The position numbers and the translations under genes are program-made. 47,427 nucleotides of DNA from Basidiobolus heterosporus B8920 (Eukaryota > Basidiobolomycota > Basidiobolomycetes > Basidiobolales > Basidiobolaceae). The notes beneath the pieces were generated by a model. The model made no database searches. It saw only the letters and a list, made by a program, of their open reading frames with translations, and was not told the origin of the DNA. Below are positions 9,596-18,802 of this stretch, piece after piece (the stretch's first letter is position 1; each line of letters starts with the position of its first letter). Where the stretch lies: positions 1 to 47,427 of the forward strand of contig JNET01035437.1 in assembly GCA_000697455.1 (NCBI GenBank), written 5' to 3'.

Positions 9596-11008
9596 TTATA
9601 CAACACCTACGGGCTCAATATTCCACCATGGATATGTTTCAACCAAAGTAGCGTTTGGCACTTGACCCAAGTGGCGATCCAAGAGATTGATCATGGAGTC
9701 GATATCCTCGATTCTCATGTCATGATCGTCATTTAAACTTTGGGCCATGTAGACGAAGTAATTTTGCTCCAACAAATGGCTCTGTTCCCAAAAACAGCTC
9801 TGGAACCGTCCTACTGGCATGAATTCTAGAACCAATGTGTTGGCAGAGGCAAATCTACCATTGTGAAGTGCTGATCCATGAGGCGCAATGATAGCTCTCA
9901 CATTGTTGGAGAAGTATTTGACAATGTCTTGGATACTTGAATACTCCCGACGATCAAACAGTTTAAGCTTCTCCCCTTGACCTCGCTTCTCTAGAAGTGC
10001 CTCTAGTTCAGTTAAAAATTCCGCCTCGTTGATAATTTGTCTACCACTGTTTGAGATATCTCCGTGACTTCTGGACATGTATATCACGACTTTACGTTTG
10101 GATAGCGGTACTTTATGGATGTCAACACCCATCATCTCAGTCACTTTTTGGGTTGTGTAAGGATGAATCAGTGGTGCCCTACACGAGAAAACAAGTTGTC
10201 TGGCTGAGTGTGGTGCTTGACCATCTCTATAATGAACATGGCCCTTGACTCCCATCATCTTGTACATTTCATCAACAAAAGGTGAAGTAGGCGTTTTTCC
10301 GGAAATGATCGTAACATCACCAATAGCCTCTGGCTCAAGTACAAATAGGGATTGGCTCCAGACGACGGTTACCCGATCTAGGAAATGCTGCCAACTCCAG
10401 GAATCTGGAGAAGTAGCTACAACGAGCGTCTCATGATCGAAAGGGGATTTCTCTTCTCTGGACTTGGTGTCCTTAAGGAAAGCCTCATGAGAAGCTCCAA
10501 AGTCCATACACGCTTCGGAAGACCAATCATCAGGACGCGGAGTCCCACTGTACGCCGTATGACGGAAAACCAGATTTTGAGCGTTGGCAGTTGGGTAATC
10601 AGCCCATTCTTTGTCGTTACTAACTCTCATCCTATCTAAATCACTTACGGCCTCTAACCATTGTTGTTTATGCTGCTCGGAGAGAAATTGAGGGACTCGA
10701 AGACGAAACGGCTTATAAAACAATTCTTGTGCTTTGATCAAATTTGAGTGAGGGTGTCGCTTTTGAATGCAGGGTGCAGAGTTTTTGTAGAGGCCATCCA
10801 CACATTCTGAAACAATTAGTGGAATCCAAACATCCGAGTTTAGACCTGTATGAAAGTTTGGCAAATGTGAAGGGCTCTCTTGTAAATACGCAGGTGAATT
10901 CTTTCTTAAAACAATTCTTTCGAAGGGAGCTTTACCAAATTGAAAAAAGAGAATCACTGATACCACCATCAACAGTGGTATGGCGAGTTTCAAACGTCGT
11001 GGAGCCAT
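9596..11008 (-). CDS. GT61-family (DUF563) glycosyltransferase, Golgi type II membrane protein
   Basis: 470 residues, one exon. I set the start at the ATG at 11006-11008 (MAPRRLKLAI). A basic N-terminus and a single hydrophobic anchor at about residues 8-24 predict a type II Golgi membrane enzyme. The luminal part carries DUF563/GT61 landmarks in order: SWQHFLDR (205-212), the SRSHGD-INEAEF region (312-331) and APHGSALHNGRFAS (376-389), followed by LVLEFMP. Relatives include fungal capsule-associated and xylosyl- or O-GlcNAc-transferase-like proteins; donor and acceptor here are unknown. It looks complete and well conserved. A TATA-like TATATAA lies about 30 nt upstream. Confidence 0.9.
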   Translation of the reverse strand: MAPRRLKLAIPLLMVVSVILFFQFGKAPFERIVLRKNSPAYLQESPSHLPNFHTGLNSDVWIPLIVSECVDGLYKNSAPCIQKRHPHSNLIKAQELFYKPFRLRVPQFLSEQHKQQWLEAVSDLDRMRVSNDKEWADYPTANAQNLVFRHTAYSGTPRPDDWSSEACMDFGASHEAFLKDTKSREEKSPFDHETLVVATSPDSWSWQHFLDRVTVVWSQSLFVLEPEAIGDVTIISGKTPTSPFVDEMYKMMGVKGHVHYRDGQAPHSARQLVFSCRAPLIHPYTTQKVTEMMGVDIHKVPLSKRKVVIYMSRSHGDISNSGRQIINEAEFLTELEALLEKRGQGEKLKLFDRREYSSIQDIVKYFSNNVRAIIAPHGSALHNGRFASANTLVLEFMPVGRFQSCFWEQSHLLEQNYFVYMAQSLNDDHDMRIEDIDSMINLLDRHLGQVPNATLVETYPWWNIEPVGVV

Positions 11009-11036
11009 CAAAGGGGTCTTCTTAATTCGTAAACAC

Positions 11037-11046
11037 TTATATACTC
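11037..11046 (-). promoter_or_regulatory. TATA element of the GT61 gene
   Basis: GAGTATATAA on the minus strand, about 30-38 nt before the start codon at 11008. It implies a very short 5' leader. Confidence 0.45.
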
Positions 11047-11689
11047 ATAAATGGGACAAATATTCTCGGTAGAAAAGCAACTTGTTCTAGCCCATCCCAA
11101 TCTGGGTGAATTCTCTATTAATACATTTAGTTAACTTTAAATCTCAGTATGCTCTATGATATGATATAGACCGCAAGTGTTATGTCATTACATAAGTGCA
11201 ATAATCAATTCCCATATGTTCCAGTTTTGGCTATTCAGTACTATTTTAGGATGAGCTCCGGCCAAGCATTTATGCAGATGGGGTAGATTTATTTCTCAGA
11301 TTCAGTTACACAACGGCACCAGAGGTAGTATTGGGTGGAAATGAACCGAGAATACAACGAATACAGTGTATGTGTGCATATATTAGAGCTGCAGTGACTG
11401 GATTGGAGGATATAATAAAGATATTTTAACTTGTTCATTAACTTAGCTATATGTTGGAGTGATTATCATTCAAAGCTGGGTTGTCGATAAAAATGCAACT
11501 TTCATAGATTTTATAAGCTTTATTGGGTAGTGTGGAATCTTCATGTAGGAATATCAACTGGAATGATCAAATAAAGTAGTGCTCTAATATCTCTGTAGTA
11601 CACACATTCACCGTGCTACTTGGGCTGATAATGTGCTCAATCATATAGTGGGGGATCTACATTTGCCAAGAGTGAACTCTACCTCTGAT

Positions 11690-12050
11690 AATTGCTGTGA
11701 TTTGAACCGTCGATGTAACCATATCAGTACCATCCTCCGTTTCCTCTAGAGTTGTAGTCGTCACCGTGTCCGTTACCATCATGTCCGTCACCACCACCAT
11801 GTTTCCCCTTTCCGTGATAGTCGCGAGCACCATCACCACACCGCCACCACCGTGCTCCTTGCCATGACAGTTACTATTACCGTCATAATCATGATCATCA
11901 TATCCATCACACCCACCATCGCTATATGTTTTTCCTCTTCTTCCCCTGCGGTGTTAACCATGATCATCACCGTGACTGTCGTAGTCCTCATAGTAGTTAT
12001 CCATGGCCCCGCCACCACTACTATACTTCTTTCCTCTTCTTCTATTGAGA
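11690..12050 (-). pseudogene. array relic: repeat body without signal peptide
   Basis: The minus strand carries recognisable GKGKHGGG, DYDDxG and GRRGK-type words of the family over about 360 bp. The frame is interrupted repeatedly and there is no MKYSGAQ start or promoter. An orphan AATAAA block at 11519 sits on its 3' side. It marks the left edge of the array. A 5'-truncated, frameshifted member of the family. Confidence 0.75.
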
Positions 12051-12157
12051 TGTTGAGGTGGTTAAAACATGCTTTTGATAGATATTCATTGGGGATAACT
12101 AGCGCTGCCAACTAGCTTTCAATTAGGAGAAGCTTCAACAAAGGATGTATAGTAACT

Positions 12158-12177
12158 GCAGTTTATTGGGTATTCTA
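12158..12177 (-). terminator. array 3' processing block, representative (C1)
   Basis: On the minus strand TAGAATACCCAATAAACTGC (and variants) holds an AATAAA hexamer, the usual polyadenylation signal. Measured as stop-codon end to hexamer start it lies 52 nt downstream in C1-C8 and C12-C17, 53 in C10, 59 in C11, 38 in C9, 39 in C18 and 26 in C19. Plus-strand TTTATT starts are at 12162, 13322, 14523, 15759, 17001, 18746, 20201, 21369, 22519, 23675, 24846, 26171, 27580, 29033, 30117, 31543, 33655, 35226 and 36225. Orphan copies occur at 11519 and near 32833 and 33219, beside relics. Confidence 0.8.
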
Positions 12178-12218
12178 AAGTAGGTCCACTTGTAACATCA
12201 AAAGAGCGAGATCTTTGT

Positions 12219-12773
12219 CTAGTATTTCTTGTAGTTTGAGCCATTCCCATTTCCATCGTATTCGTCATATCCTTTACCATTACCACCACCACGACCATCA
12301 TGTTTACCCTTTCCACGATAGTCGCGATCACCATCACCATCGCCATCGTAATCACCACCACTACCACGGCCGTACTTCTTTCCATGACCACCACCATTGC
12401 CATCGTACTCATCATCGTCGTAGTCATCGCCAAGACCACCCCCACCACCACCATGCTTCTTTCCTCTTCCACCTCCGCGGTGGTAATCACCACCATCGCC
12501 ATTGCCGTCATCATCATCATAGTCATCGCCATGGCCACCTCCATTTCCATCATACTTCTTTCCTCTTCTTCCATGACCGTCATCGTCATAATCATCATAA
12601 TCGCCATCACCACCACCACCACCACCACCGTTGTACCTTTTGGCACCTCCACCATGACCACCGTCATAGTCTACACCTTTGTAGCCAGGATCATAAGAGC
12701 GTTCAAATACTGTGGCATTGATGGCCAAGACAGCGGAGAGAGCGACAAGAAGCTTAGCACTAGTGTATTTCAT
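12219..12773 (-). CDS. array copy C1, secreted Gly/Asp/Tyr-rich protein, 184 aa
   Basis: The start is MKYTSAKLL at 12773, chosen over an upstream in-frame codon because every copy starts here and the TATA box leaves no room for more. A signal peptide of about 20 residues ends INA, followed by TVFERSYDPGYKG. The body has the full set of modules: GGHGGGAKRY, GDYDDYDDDGHGRRGKKY, the acidic DDYDDDDG block ending GRGKKH, a second acidic block ending GHGKKY, then GDGDRDYRGKGKH and the terminal GSNYKKY. AKRY gives a Lys-Arg pair absent from most copies. No Cys in the mature part. Function unknown. Confidence 0.92.
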   Translation of the reverse strand: MKYTSAKLLVALSAVLAINATVFERSYDPGYKGVDYDGGHGGGAKRYNGGGGGGGDGDYDDYDDDGHGRRGKKYDGNGGGHGDDYDDDDGNGDGGDYHRGGGRGKKHGGGGGGLGDDYDDDEYDGNGGGHGKKYGRGSGGDYDGDGDGDRDYRGKGKHDGRGGGNGKGYDEYDGNGNGSNYKKY

Positions 12774-13378
12774 ATTTACCAGAGAATTGGAATGAACAAA
12801 CAAGGTCAGTGATCGAAGGTATTTATAACCAGAGCGTCATGCGTGTTCATGCACTCATCGACGTGGTAATCGTCGTTATGCAGGTAGGTAGATTGGAAAA
12901 GCATTTTAATGTCATCACATCACTCATATTTTTTTGGCTAAAAGTTGTACCATCACATATCATGCTATTAGTACACTCCAAAGAAATAAATATGCATAAG
13001 GCTACTGTATATCCTTGTGGCGAAAAACTACGCATGGATCTACTCAAGATGATCCCTAAGCAGGGAAATCATCTGCCATTCTGGCTCATCATATGGTAAC
13101 ATCAGCGCTTATTGACGGATTGGCCAACATCAATTGTTCACCAAAAGGGGCGCGACTCATGCGAGTATTTGAACCAACTTTTCTCCTTATCTAGCACTAA
13201 AACATCTATTGAGATACTGAAATTATACCACTATTTTGATAAATATGCACTGGAGGTAACTAGCGCTGTCAATTAGTTTTCAACTATAGAGGCTCAAACA
13301 AGGAATGTAAAGTAATCGCAGTTTATTGGGTATTCTAGAATGTATCCACCTCTGATATCAAAGGAGTAAGATCTGTGT
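12774..13378. other. array spacer C1-C2
   Basis: It holds the C1 promoter, then the second spacer type, and the C2 3' block at 13322. From 13021 to 13379 it is about 96 percent identical to 33354-33712. Confidence 0.7.
12820..12827 (-). promoter_or_regulatory. array core promoter, representative (C1)
   Basis: A TATAAATA element starts 47 nt above the C1 ATG, followed by TTCATTCCAATT near the likely transcription start. The distance is 46-48 nt in C1-C7, C9-C18 (for example 13914, 15196, 16405, 17663, 19428, 20863, 23151, 24289, 25472, 26805, 28241, 29689, 30778, 32179, 34279 and 35769). It is 52 nt in C8 (22020) and 34 nt in C19 (36781). It implies a strong TATA promoter and a leader of roughly 15-20 nt. 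Confidence 0.8.
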
Positions 13379-13379
13379 C
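13021..13379. repeat. long-range duplicate of 33354-33712
   Basis: 359-360 positions align without a gap to 33354-33712 with about 15 differences by my count, 13 of them transitions. The duplicate ends at the stop codon of C2 on this side and of C17 on the other. It is a recent segmental copy or conversion tract across 20.3 kb. Confidence 0.85.
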
Positions 13380-13867
13380 TAATACTTCTTGTAGTTCGAG
13401 CCATTCCCACTTCCATCGTAGTCGTCATATCCTTTACCATTACCATCACCACCACCACGACCGTACTTTTTTCCATGACCACCACCATTGCCATCGTATT
13501 CATCATCGTCGTATTCATCGCCATGACCACCCCCGCCACCACCATACTTCCTTCCCCTTCCACCTCCGCGGTGGTAATCATCGCCATCGCCATTTCCGTC
13601 ATAGCCGTCATCATCATCATAGTCATCCCCATGGCCACCGCCACCTCCATCATACTTCTTTCCTCTTCTTCCATGACCGTCACCGTCATACTCGTCATAG
13701 TCTCCATCACGACCACCACCACCGTTGTACTTTCTGGCATCTCCGCCATGACCACCGTCATAGTTTACACCTTTATAGCCAGGATCATAAGAGCGTTCAA
13801 ATACTGTGGCATTGATTGCCAAGACAGCGGAGAAAGCGACAAGAAGCTTGGCACAAGAGTATTTCAT
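13379..13867 (-). CDS. array copy C2, secreted Gly/Asp/Tyr-rich protein, 162 aa
   Basis: The shortest intact copy. The signal peptide starts MKYSCAKLLVAFSAVL, so its Cys lies in the part to be removed. Relative to C3 it lacks the whole GDGDRDYHGKGKHGG module: GHGKKYGRGGGDGNGKGYDD runs straight into the tail GSNYKKY. GRKY replaces GKKH after the second module. The loss is in frame, so modules are gained or lost as units. The TATA element is 47 nt upstream. Confidence 0.92.
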   Translation of the reverse strand: MKYSCAKLLVAFSAVLAINATVFERSYDPGYKGVNYDGGHGGDARKYNGGGGRDGDYDEYDGDGHGRRGKKYDGGGGGHGDDYDDDDGYDGNGDGDDYHRGGGRGRKYGGGGGGHGDEYDDDEYDGNGGGHGKKYGRGGGDGNGKGYDDYDGSGNGSNYKKY

Positions 13868-14579
13868 ATTTATCAGAGAATTGGAATGAACAAACAAGGT
13901 CAGTGATCGAAGGTATTTATAACTAAAGCATAAGGTGCGTTCATGCACTCATCGTTGTGGTATTCATCGTTGTGCAGGTATGTAAATTAGAGAAGCATTC
14001 GAATGCCATCACATCACTTATGTTCTTTTGGTTAAAAGTTGTACACCATCATGTACCATATTTTTAGTCTATTCTATATAAATATACATGCACAAAGTAC
14101 TGTATATCCTTGTGGCGAAAAACTACACATGGATTTACTTGAGATAATCTTTAAGAAGGGAAATCGTTTGTCATTCTTGCTCATCATTTGGTGGCATCTG
14201 CACTGACTGACAAGTAGGCGTACATCAATTAATCAACAACGAACATTCATTTTCCTCTCAGTATGGTTCGTTTTTAAGCTTTCTTAGTAGGTGAATTGTT
14301 ATATCTCAACCGTAAAAGCCTCGCTATTAGGCTCGTGCGAATTAAAAGGAAGCGGCTCACAAGGACCTTCAAGCTAAACTTTCTCCCTATCTAGTACTGA
14401 AACCTCTATTGAGATGCTGAGATTACAACACGATTCTGATAAATTCCCGTTGGGGATAACCAGCTCTGTCAACTGGCTTTCAATTAGGAGAAGCTTCAAC
14501 AGAGAATTTATAGTAACTGCAGTTTATTGGGTATTCTAGAGTAAATCTGCTTGTAAAATCAAAAGTTCAAGGCCTGTGT
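13868..14579. other. array spacer C2-C3
   Basis: Promoter of C2 on the left and 3' block of C3 on the right (14523), with the second spacer type between (near 14110). No gene. Confidence 0.6.
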
Positions 14580-15149
14580 CTAATACTTCTTGTATTTCGA
14601 ACCATGACCATCTCCATCATAGTCATCATATTCTTCACCATTACCACCACCGCCACCGCGGCCACCATGTTTCCCTTTTCCACGATAGTCGCGATCACCA
14701 TCACCATTGCCATCGTAATCACCACCACCACCACGACCGTACTTTTTTCCATGACCACCACCATTACCATTGTACTCATCATCGTCGTAGTCATCACCAT
14801 GACCACCCCCGCCACCGCCATGCTTCTTTCCCCTTCCACCTCCACGGTGGTAATCATCACCATCGTCGTTTCCGTCATAGCCATCATCATCATCATAATC
14901 ATCGCCATGGCCACCACCACCTCCACCATACTTCTTTCCTCTTCTTCCGTGTCCGTCACCATCATACTCATCATAATCCCCATCACCACCACCACCACCA
15001 CCGCTGTTATACTTTCTGGCACCTCCGCCATGACCACCGTCATAGTTTACACCTTTATAGCCAGGATCATAAGAGCGTTTAAATACTGTGGCATTGATGG
15101 CTAAGACAGCAGAGAGAGCGATAAGAAGCTTAGCACAAGAGTATTTCAT
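14580..15149 (-). CDS. array copy C3, secreted Gly/Asp/Tyr-rich protein, 189 aa
   Basis: A good reference copy with all modules. Signal MKYSCAKLLIALSAVLAINA, then TVFKRSYDP (Lys where most copies have Glu). Modules end successively at ARKY, GRRGKKY, GRGKKH, GHGKKY, RGKGKH and the C-terminal GSKYKKY, giving five basic Lys-aromatic junctions. Each acidic block (DDYDDDDGYDG and DDYDDDEYNG) sits between two Gly runs. The mature chain lacks Cys, Trp and Met. Confidence 0.93.
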   Translation of the reverse strand: MKYSCAKLLIALSAVLAINATVFKRSYDPGYKGVNYDGGHGGGARKYNSGGGGGGDGDYDEYDGDGHGRRGKKYGGGGGGHGDDYDDDDGYDGNDDGDDYHRGGGRGKKHGGGGGGHGDDYDDDEYNGNGGGHGKKYGRGGGGDYDGNGDGDRDYRGKGKHGGRGGGGGNGEEYDDYDGDGHGSKYKKY

Positions 15150-15815
15150 GTTTATTAGGGAATTGGAATGAATAAACAAGGTCAGTGATCGAAGGTATTT
15201 ATAGCTACGGCTTAAGGTGTGTTCATGCACTCAACGGAGTGATAAGCATAGTATGAAGTATCAGGTACGTAGAGTCGAACAGAATCTGACTGGCAACGCC
15301 ACACGTTTTTTTGGGTTGAAAACTGTATACCATGAATCTACGTTATTAGCAGATGTGCACATAGTTACTCTATTTTCGTGCAGCAAACAGATATGCATGG
15401 ATCTACTGTAGATGCTCTTACAGCGGGGAAACCGTATATTGACTGAGTGATAGACGTACATGAATTGATCTACAATAACGCACATTTACACTGCTCTTGG
15501 TATAGTTCGTTTTTCAAATTTTCTTAGCAGATGAATTCTGATTGCTCAACTATAGAAACTTCGTTGTTAGGTTAGTGCGAGATAGAGGGATGTGGCTTTG
15601 GTGAGCCTTCAAACCAACCCTCCTCTCTATTTAGTACTAAATCCACGATTGAAATACCGAAGCTACACCACGATTTTGATAAATATCCGTTAGGAATAAC
15701 TAGCATTATCAAAGAGCTTTCAACTAGTAGAAGCTTAAAAAATGTATAGTACCTGCTGTTTATTGGGTATTCTAGAATAAATTCACTTCTGGCATCAAAG
15801 AAACGAAATCTATAT
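15150..15815. other. array spacer C3-C4
   Basis: C3 promoter, diverged spacer without a gene, and C4 3' block at 15759. Confidence 0.6.
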
Positions 15816-16358
15816 CTAATACTTCTTGTAGTTCGCGCCATGACCATTTCCATCATACTCATCATATCCTTCACCATTACCACCACCATGACCACCATGT
15901 TTCCCCTTTCCGTGATAGTCGCGGTCACCGTCACCGCCGTCGTAATCATCACCACCACGACCGTACTTCTTTCCATGACCACCACCATTACCATCGTACT
16001 CATCATCGTCGTAGTCATTGCCATGACCACCCCCACCGCCATACCTCTTTCCCCTCCCTCCTCCACGGTGGTAGTCATCACCGTCACCGTTCCCGTCATA
16101 GCCATCATCATCATCATAGTCATCGCCATGGCCACCACCATACTTTTTTCCTCTTTCTCCGTGACCGTCACCACCATACTCGTCATAATCTCTATCACCA
16201 CTACCACCACCACCGTTATACTTTCTGGCACCTCCACCATGACCACCGTCATAGTCTACACCTTTGTAGCTAGGATCGTAAGAGCGTTCGAATACTGTGG
16301 CATTGATAGCCAAGACAGCAGAGAGAGCGACAAGAAGCTTAGCACAAGAGTATTTCAT
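15816..16358 (-). CDS. array copy C4, secreted Gly/Asp/Tyr-rich protein, 180 aa
   Basis: Signal MKYSCAKLLVALSAVLAINA. The first long Gly run after GERGKKY is cut to GGGHGDD, and GERG replaces GRRG, which removes an Arg-Arg pair. The second junction is GKRY (Lys-Arg). Tail GANYKKY. Otherwise collinear with C3, including GDRDYHGKGKHGGHGG. Promoter of the C1-C4 class, with the ATTGGAATGA-type word (reversed GGAATGA) between ATG and TATA box. Confidence 0.92.
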   Translation of the reverse strand: MKYSCAKLLVALSAVLAINATVFERSYDPSYKGVDYDGGHGGGARKYNGGGGSGDRDYDEYGGDGHGERGKKYGGGHGDDYDDDDGYDGNGDGDDYHRGGGRGKRYGGGGGHGNDYDDDEYDGNGGGHGKKYGRGGDDYDGGDGDRDYHGKGKHGGHGGGNGEGYDEYDGNGHGANYKKY

Positions 16359-17057
16359 GGTTGTTTGGGAACTGGAATGAACAAACAAGGCCAGTGATCG
16401 AAAGTATTTATAACCAGAGCGTCATGCGTGTTCATGCGCTCATTAGCGTAGTAATCACCGTCATGCAGGTATGTAAATTGGAGAAGCATTCGAATGTCAT
16501 CGCATCACTCGTGTTTTTTGGTTGAAAATGATAAACCATCACATTCTCATGTTTTTAGTATGTTTTATATAAATAGACATGCACAAGGCTATTCTATATC
16601 CTTGCGGTGAAAAACTACTCATAGATCTACCTGAGATGATCTCTAAGCATCTGTCATTCTTGCTCATCATACGGTGGTATCAGCACTGATGGACAGGTAG
16701 ACGTACAACAATTGATCATGAATGAGCATTCCCCTTTCTCTAAGTATAGTTCATTTTTAAGCTTCTTGGCAGGTGAGTTTCAACATCTCATCCGTAAAAT
16801 CCTCACTATTAGGCCTGTACGAACTAAAAGCGGCCCATACGGGTCTTTAAACTAAATTTTCTCCCTTTCTAGTGTTGAAACCTCCATTGAGATGCTAAGG
16901 TTACAACACAATTCTGATAAATATCTGTTGGGGATAACTAGCTCTGTTTACTCGCTTTCAATTAGGAGAAGCCTCAACAAAGATTGAATAGTAACTGCAG
17001 TTTATTGGGTATTCTAAAGTAGGTCCACTTGTAACATCAAAAGAGCGAGATCTTTGT
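16359..17057. other. array spacer C4-C5
   Basis: C4 promoter, second spacer type near 16600, and C5 3' block at 17001. No gene. Confidence 0.6.
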
Positions 17058-17615
17058 CTAGTACTTCTTGTAGTTTGAGTCATGGCCATTTCCATCATAG
17101 TCATCATATCCTTCATCATTACCACTACCACGACCACCATGTTTCCCTTTTCCGTGATAGTCGCGATCATCATCACCTTCGCCGTCGTAATCATCACCAC
17201 CGCCACCACGACCGTACTTCTTTCCATGACCACCACCATTACCATTGTACTCATCATCGTCGTAGTCATCACCATGACCACCGCCGCCGCCACCATACCT
17301 CTTTCCTCTTCCTCCTCCACGGTGGTAGTCATCACCGTCACCGTTCCCGTCATAGCCATCATCATCATCATAGTCATCCCCATGGCCACCACCACCAACA
17401 TACTTCTTTCCTCTTTTTCTATGACCGTCACCGTCATACTCGTCATAGTCTCCATCACGACCACCACCACCGTTATACTTTCTGGCACCTCCATCATGAC
17501 CACCGTCATAGTCTACACCTTTGTAGCCAGGATCATAAGAGCGTTCGAACACAGTGGCATTGATGGCCAAGACAGCGGAGAGAGCTACCAGAAGCTGAGC
17601 ACCGGAATATTTCAT
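17058..17615 (-). CDS. array copy C5, secreted Gly/Asp/Tyr-rich protein, 185 aa
   Basis: First copy from the left with the MKYSGAQLL signal variant and the second promoter class (CCACATCCGG near the TATA box). It contains HRKRGKKYVG, the strongest Kex2-like site in the family (Arg-Lys-Arg). The third junction is GKRYGG. The acidic block DDYDDDDGYDGNGDGDDYH is complete. Tail GHDSNYKKY. Its 3' flank matches that of C1 closely (TAGGTCCACTTGTAACATC near 17021 and 12181), although the promoters differ. Confidence 0.92.
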   Translation of the reverse strand: MKYSGAQLLVALSAVLAINATVFERSYDPGYKGVDYDGGHDGGARKYNGGGGRDGDYDEYDGDGHRKRGKKYVGGGGHGDDYDDDDGYDGNGDGDDYHRGGGRGKRYGGGGGGHGDDYDDDEYNGNGGGHGKKYGRGGGGDDYDGEGDDDRDYHGKGKHGGRGSGNDEGYDDYDGNGHDSNYKKY

Positions 17616-18802
17616 TTTTTCGATTGTGATTGGAATGATCGAAAATAGCCCACATCCGGAAATATTTATAATAACAGTGTAAGCAATCCCTGCACTCACC
17701 AGTGTGGTAATCAGCTTCATGCACGTGTGTAAACAAGCTGTGGGTGTTTATGTTAGTGCTGTTCTTTTGAGAATCTTGTAGGATTCTATGCACCATCCTG
17801 TCACTTGGCTGTGGTATCTCTACTACAGACAGCTGAATGCACTGATATTTTCAGTTGTTGCTATATGGATGCGAACTAAGTAAGTCAAGTCTGATGCTTA
17901 GGAGAAGTAAGCTAAGCCCTGCAAGGTGGGGTATGTGCTATGTTTATACTTCTCAATAGTTTGATATTGTGCTGATTGACAGGAGATCGGGCTTCAAGCT
18001 AACCGCATCTATACTTCGTACGAGTGATTTGAACAGTTTTGTATTACGGAAACCTTGGCAATATTTTTAAATAGGATGCTGGGTTGGTTATTTTGGTATG
18101 TATAGTTTTTACTACTTTTTGAGTATTCTAGACGGTTTCCAATCCTTGAACAAGAGAATCGGTACAAGGTTAATTTTCGTGGTTAGAACCACGACCGTTA
18201 CCTTCATGCTCAGCATAGCCATCACTACCATTGCCTTACTTCTTTCCTTTTCCTCATTTTTGGTTGAAAATTGTATACCATCCCACATAGTGCTATTAGT
18301 GTCTTTACTACAAACAGTCGTGCATAAAGCTACTCTGTATTCTTTTTGTAAATCACTACGCATATTATACTTTAGATACTCATTTAGCGGGGAAACTGCA
18401 TGTCAGTCTTGCAACTCGTATGTTAACATCGGCACTGACAGACAGATAGGCGTGCATCAGTTAATCGGTAATAAAGATTACTTTAAGTGTAGTCTGTTTT
18501 TTAGAACTTTCTTGGCAGAAACATATGTTGAACACTGTATCGTAAACCTTCTAATAGTCAACTCACGTAAAATAAAAGGATGCAGATCCAGCTAACTTTC
18601 AAACCAGATTTGTTTGTACTTGGTGCTAGATTTGGTGACGAAACACTAAACTACGACACCATGCAATAAATAACTATCGATGCTAACTTTGTATAATTAC
18701 TTCCTATTAGTGGAGTTTTCACAAAGAAATGTATAGTAACTGCAGTTTATTAGGTATTCTAGAATAAATCCACTTATGACATCAAAGGAACGAAATCTAT
18801 AT
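17616..18802. other. array spacer C5-C6 with a relic
   Basis: C5 promoter, the first spacer type, a relic of the family at 18180-18260, then second-type spacer and the C6 3' block at 18746, which reads TTTATTAGG in place of TTTATTGGG. A 165-codon plus-strand frame here is antisense to the relic and is not called. Confidence 0.55.
18180..18260 (-). pseudogene. array relic between C5 and C6
   Basis: About 80 bp of family 3' coding sequence (CCACGACCGTTACCTTC and TTACTTCTTTCC on the plus strand). It ends abruptly inside the GKGKK-type repeat and joins spacer sequence. An orphan TTGAGTATTCTAG word 60 bp to the left is a decayed 3' block. Confidence 0.6.

Noticed and set aside
14580-15230. Upstream-extended starts for C2, C3, C5, C7, C13-C15 (adding 27-36 residues such as HSNSLIN before MKY).
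   Set aside because: The extensions run through the TATA box and leader, are not shared between promoter classes, and would bury the signal peptide.
18098-18595. 165-codon plus-strand frame with hydrophobic stretches.
   Set aside because: It does not begin with ATG, overlaps an array relic in antisense and spacer DNA, and has no equivalent at other spacers.
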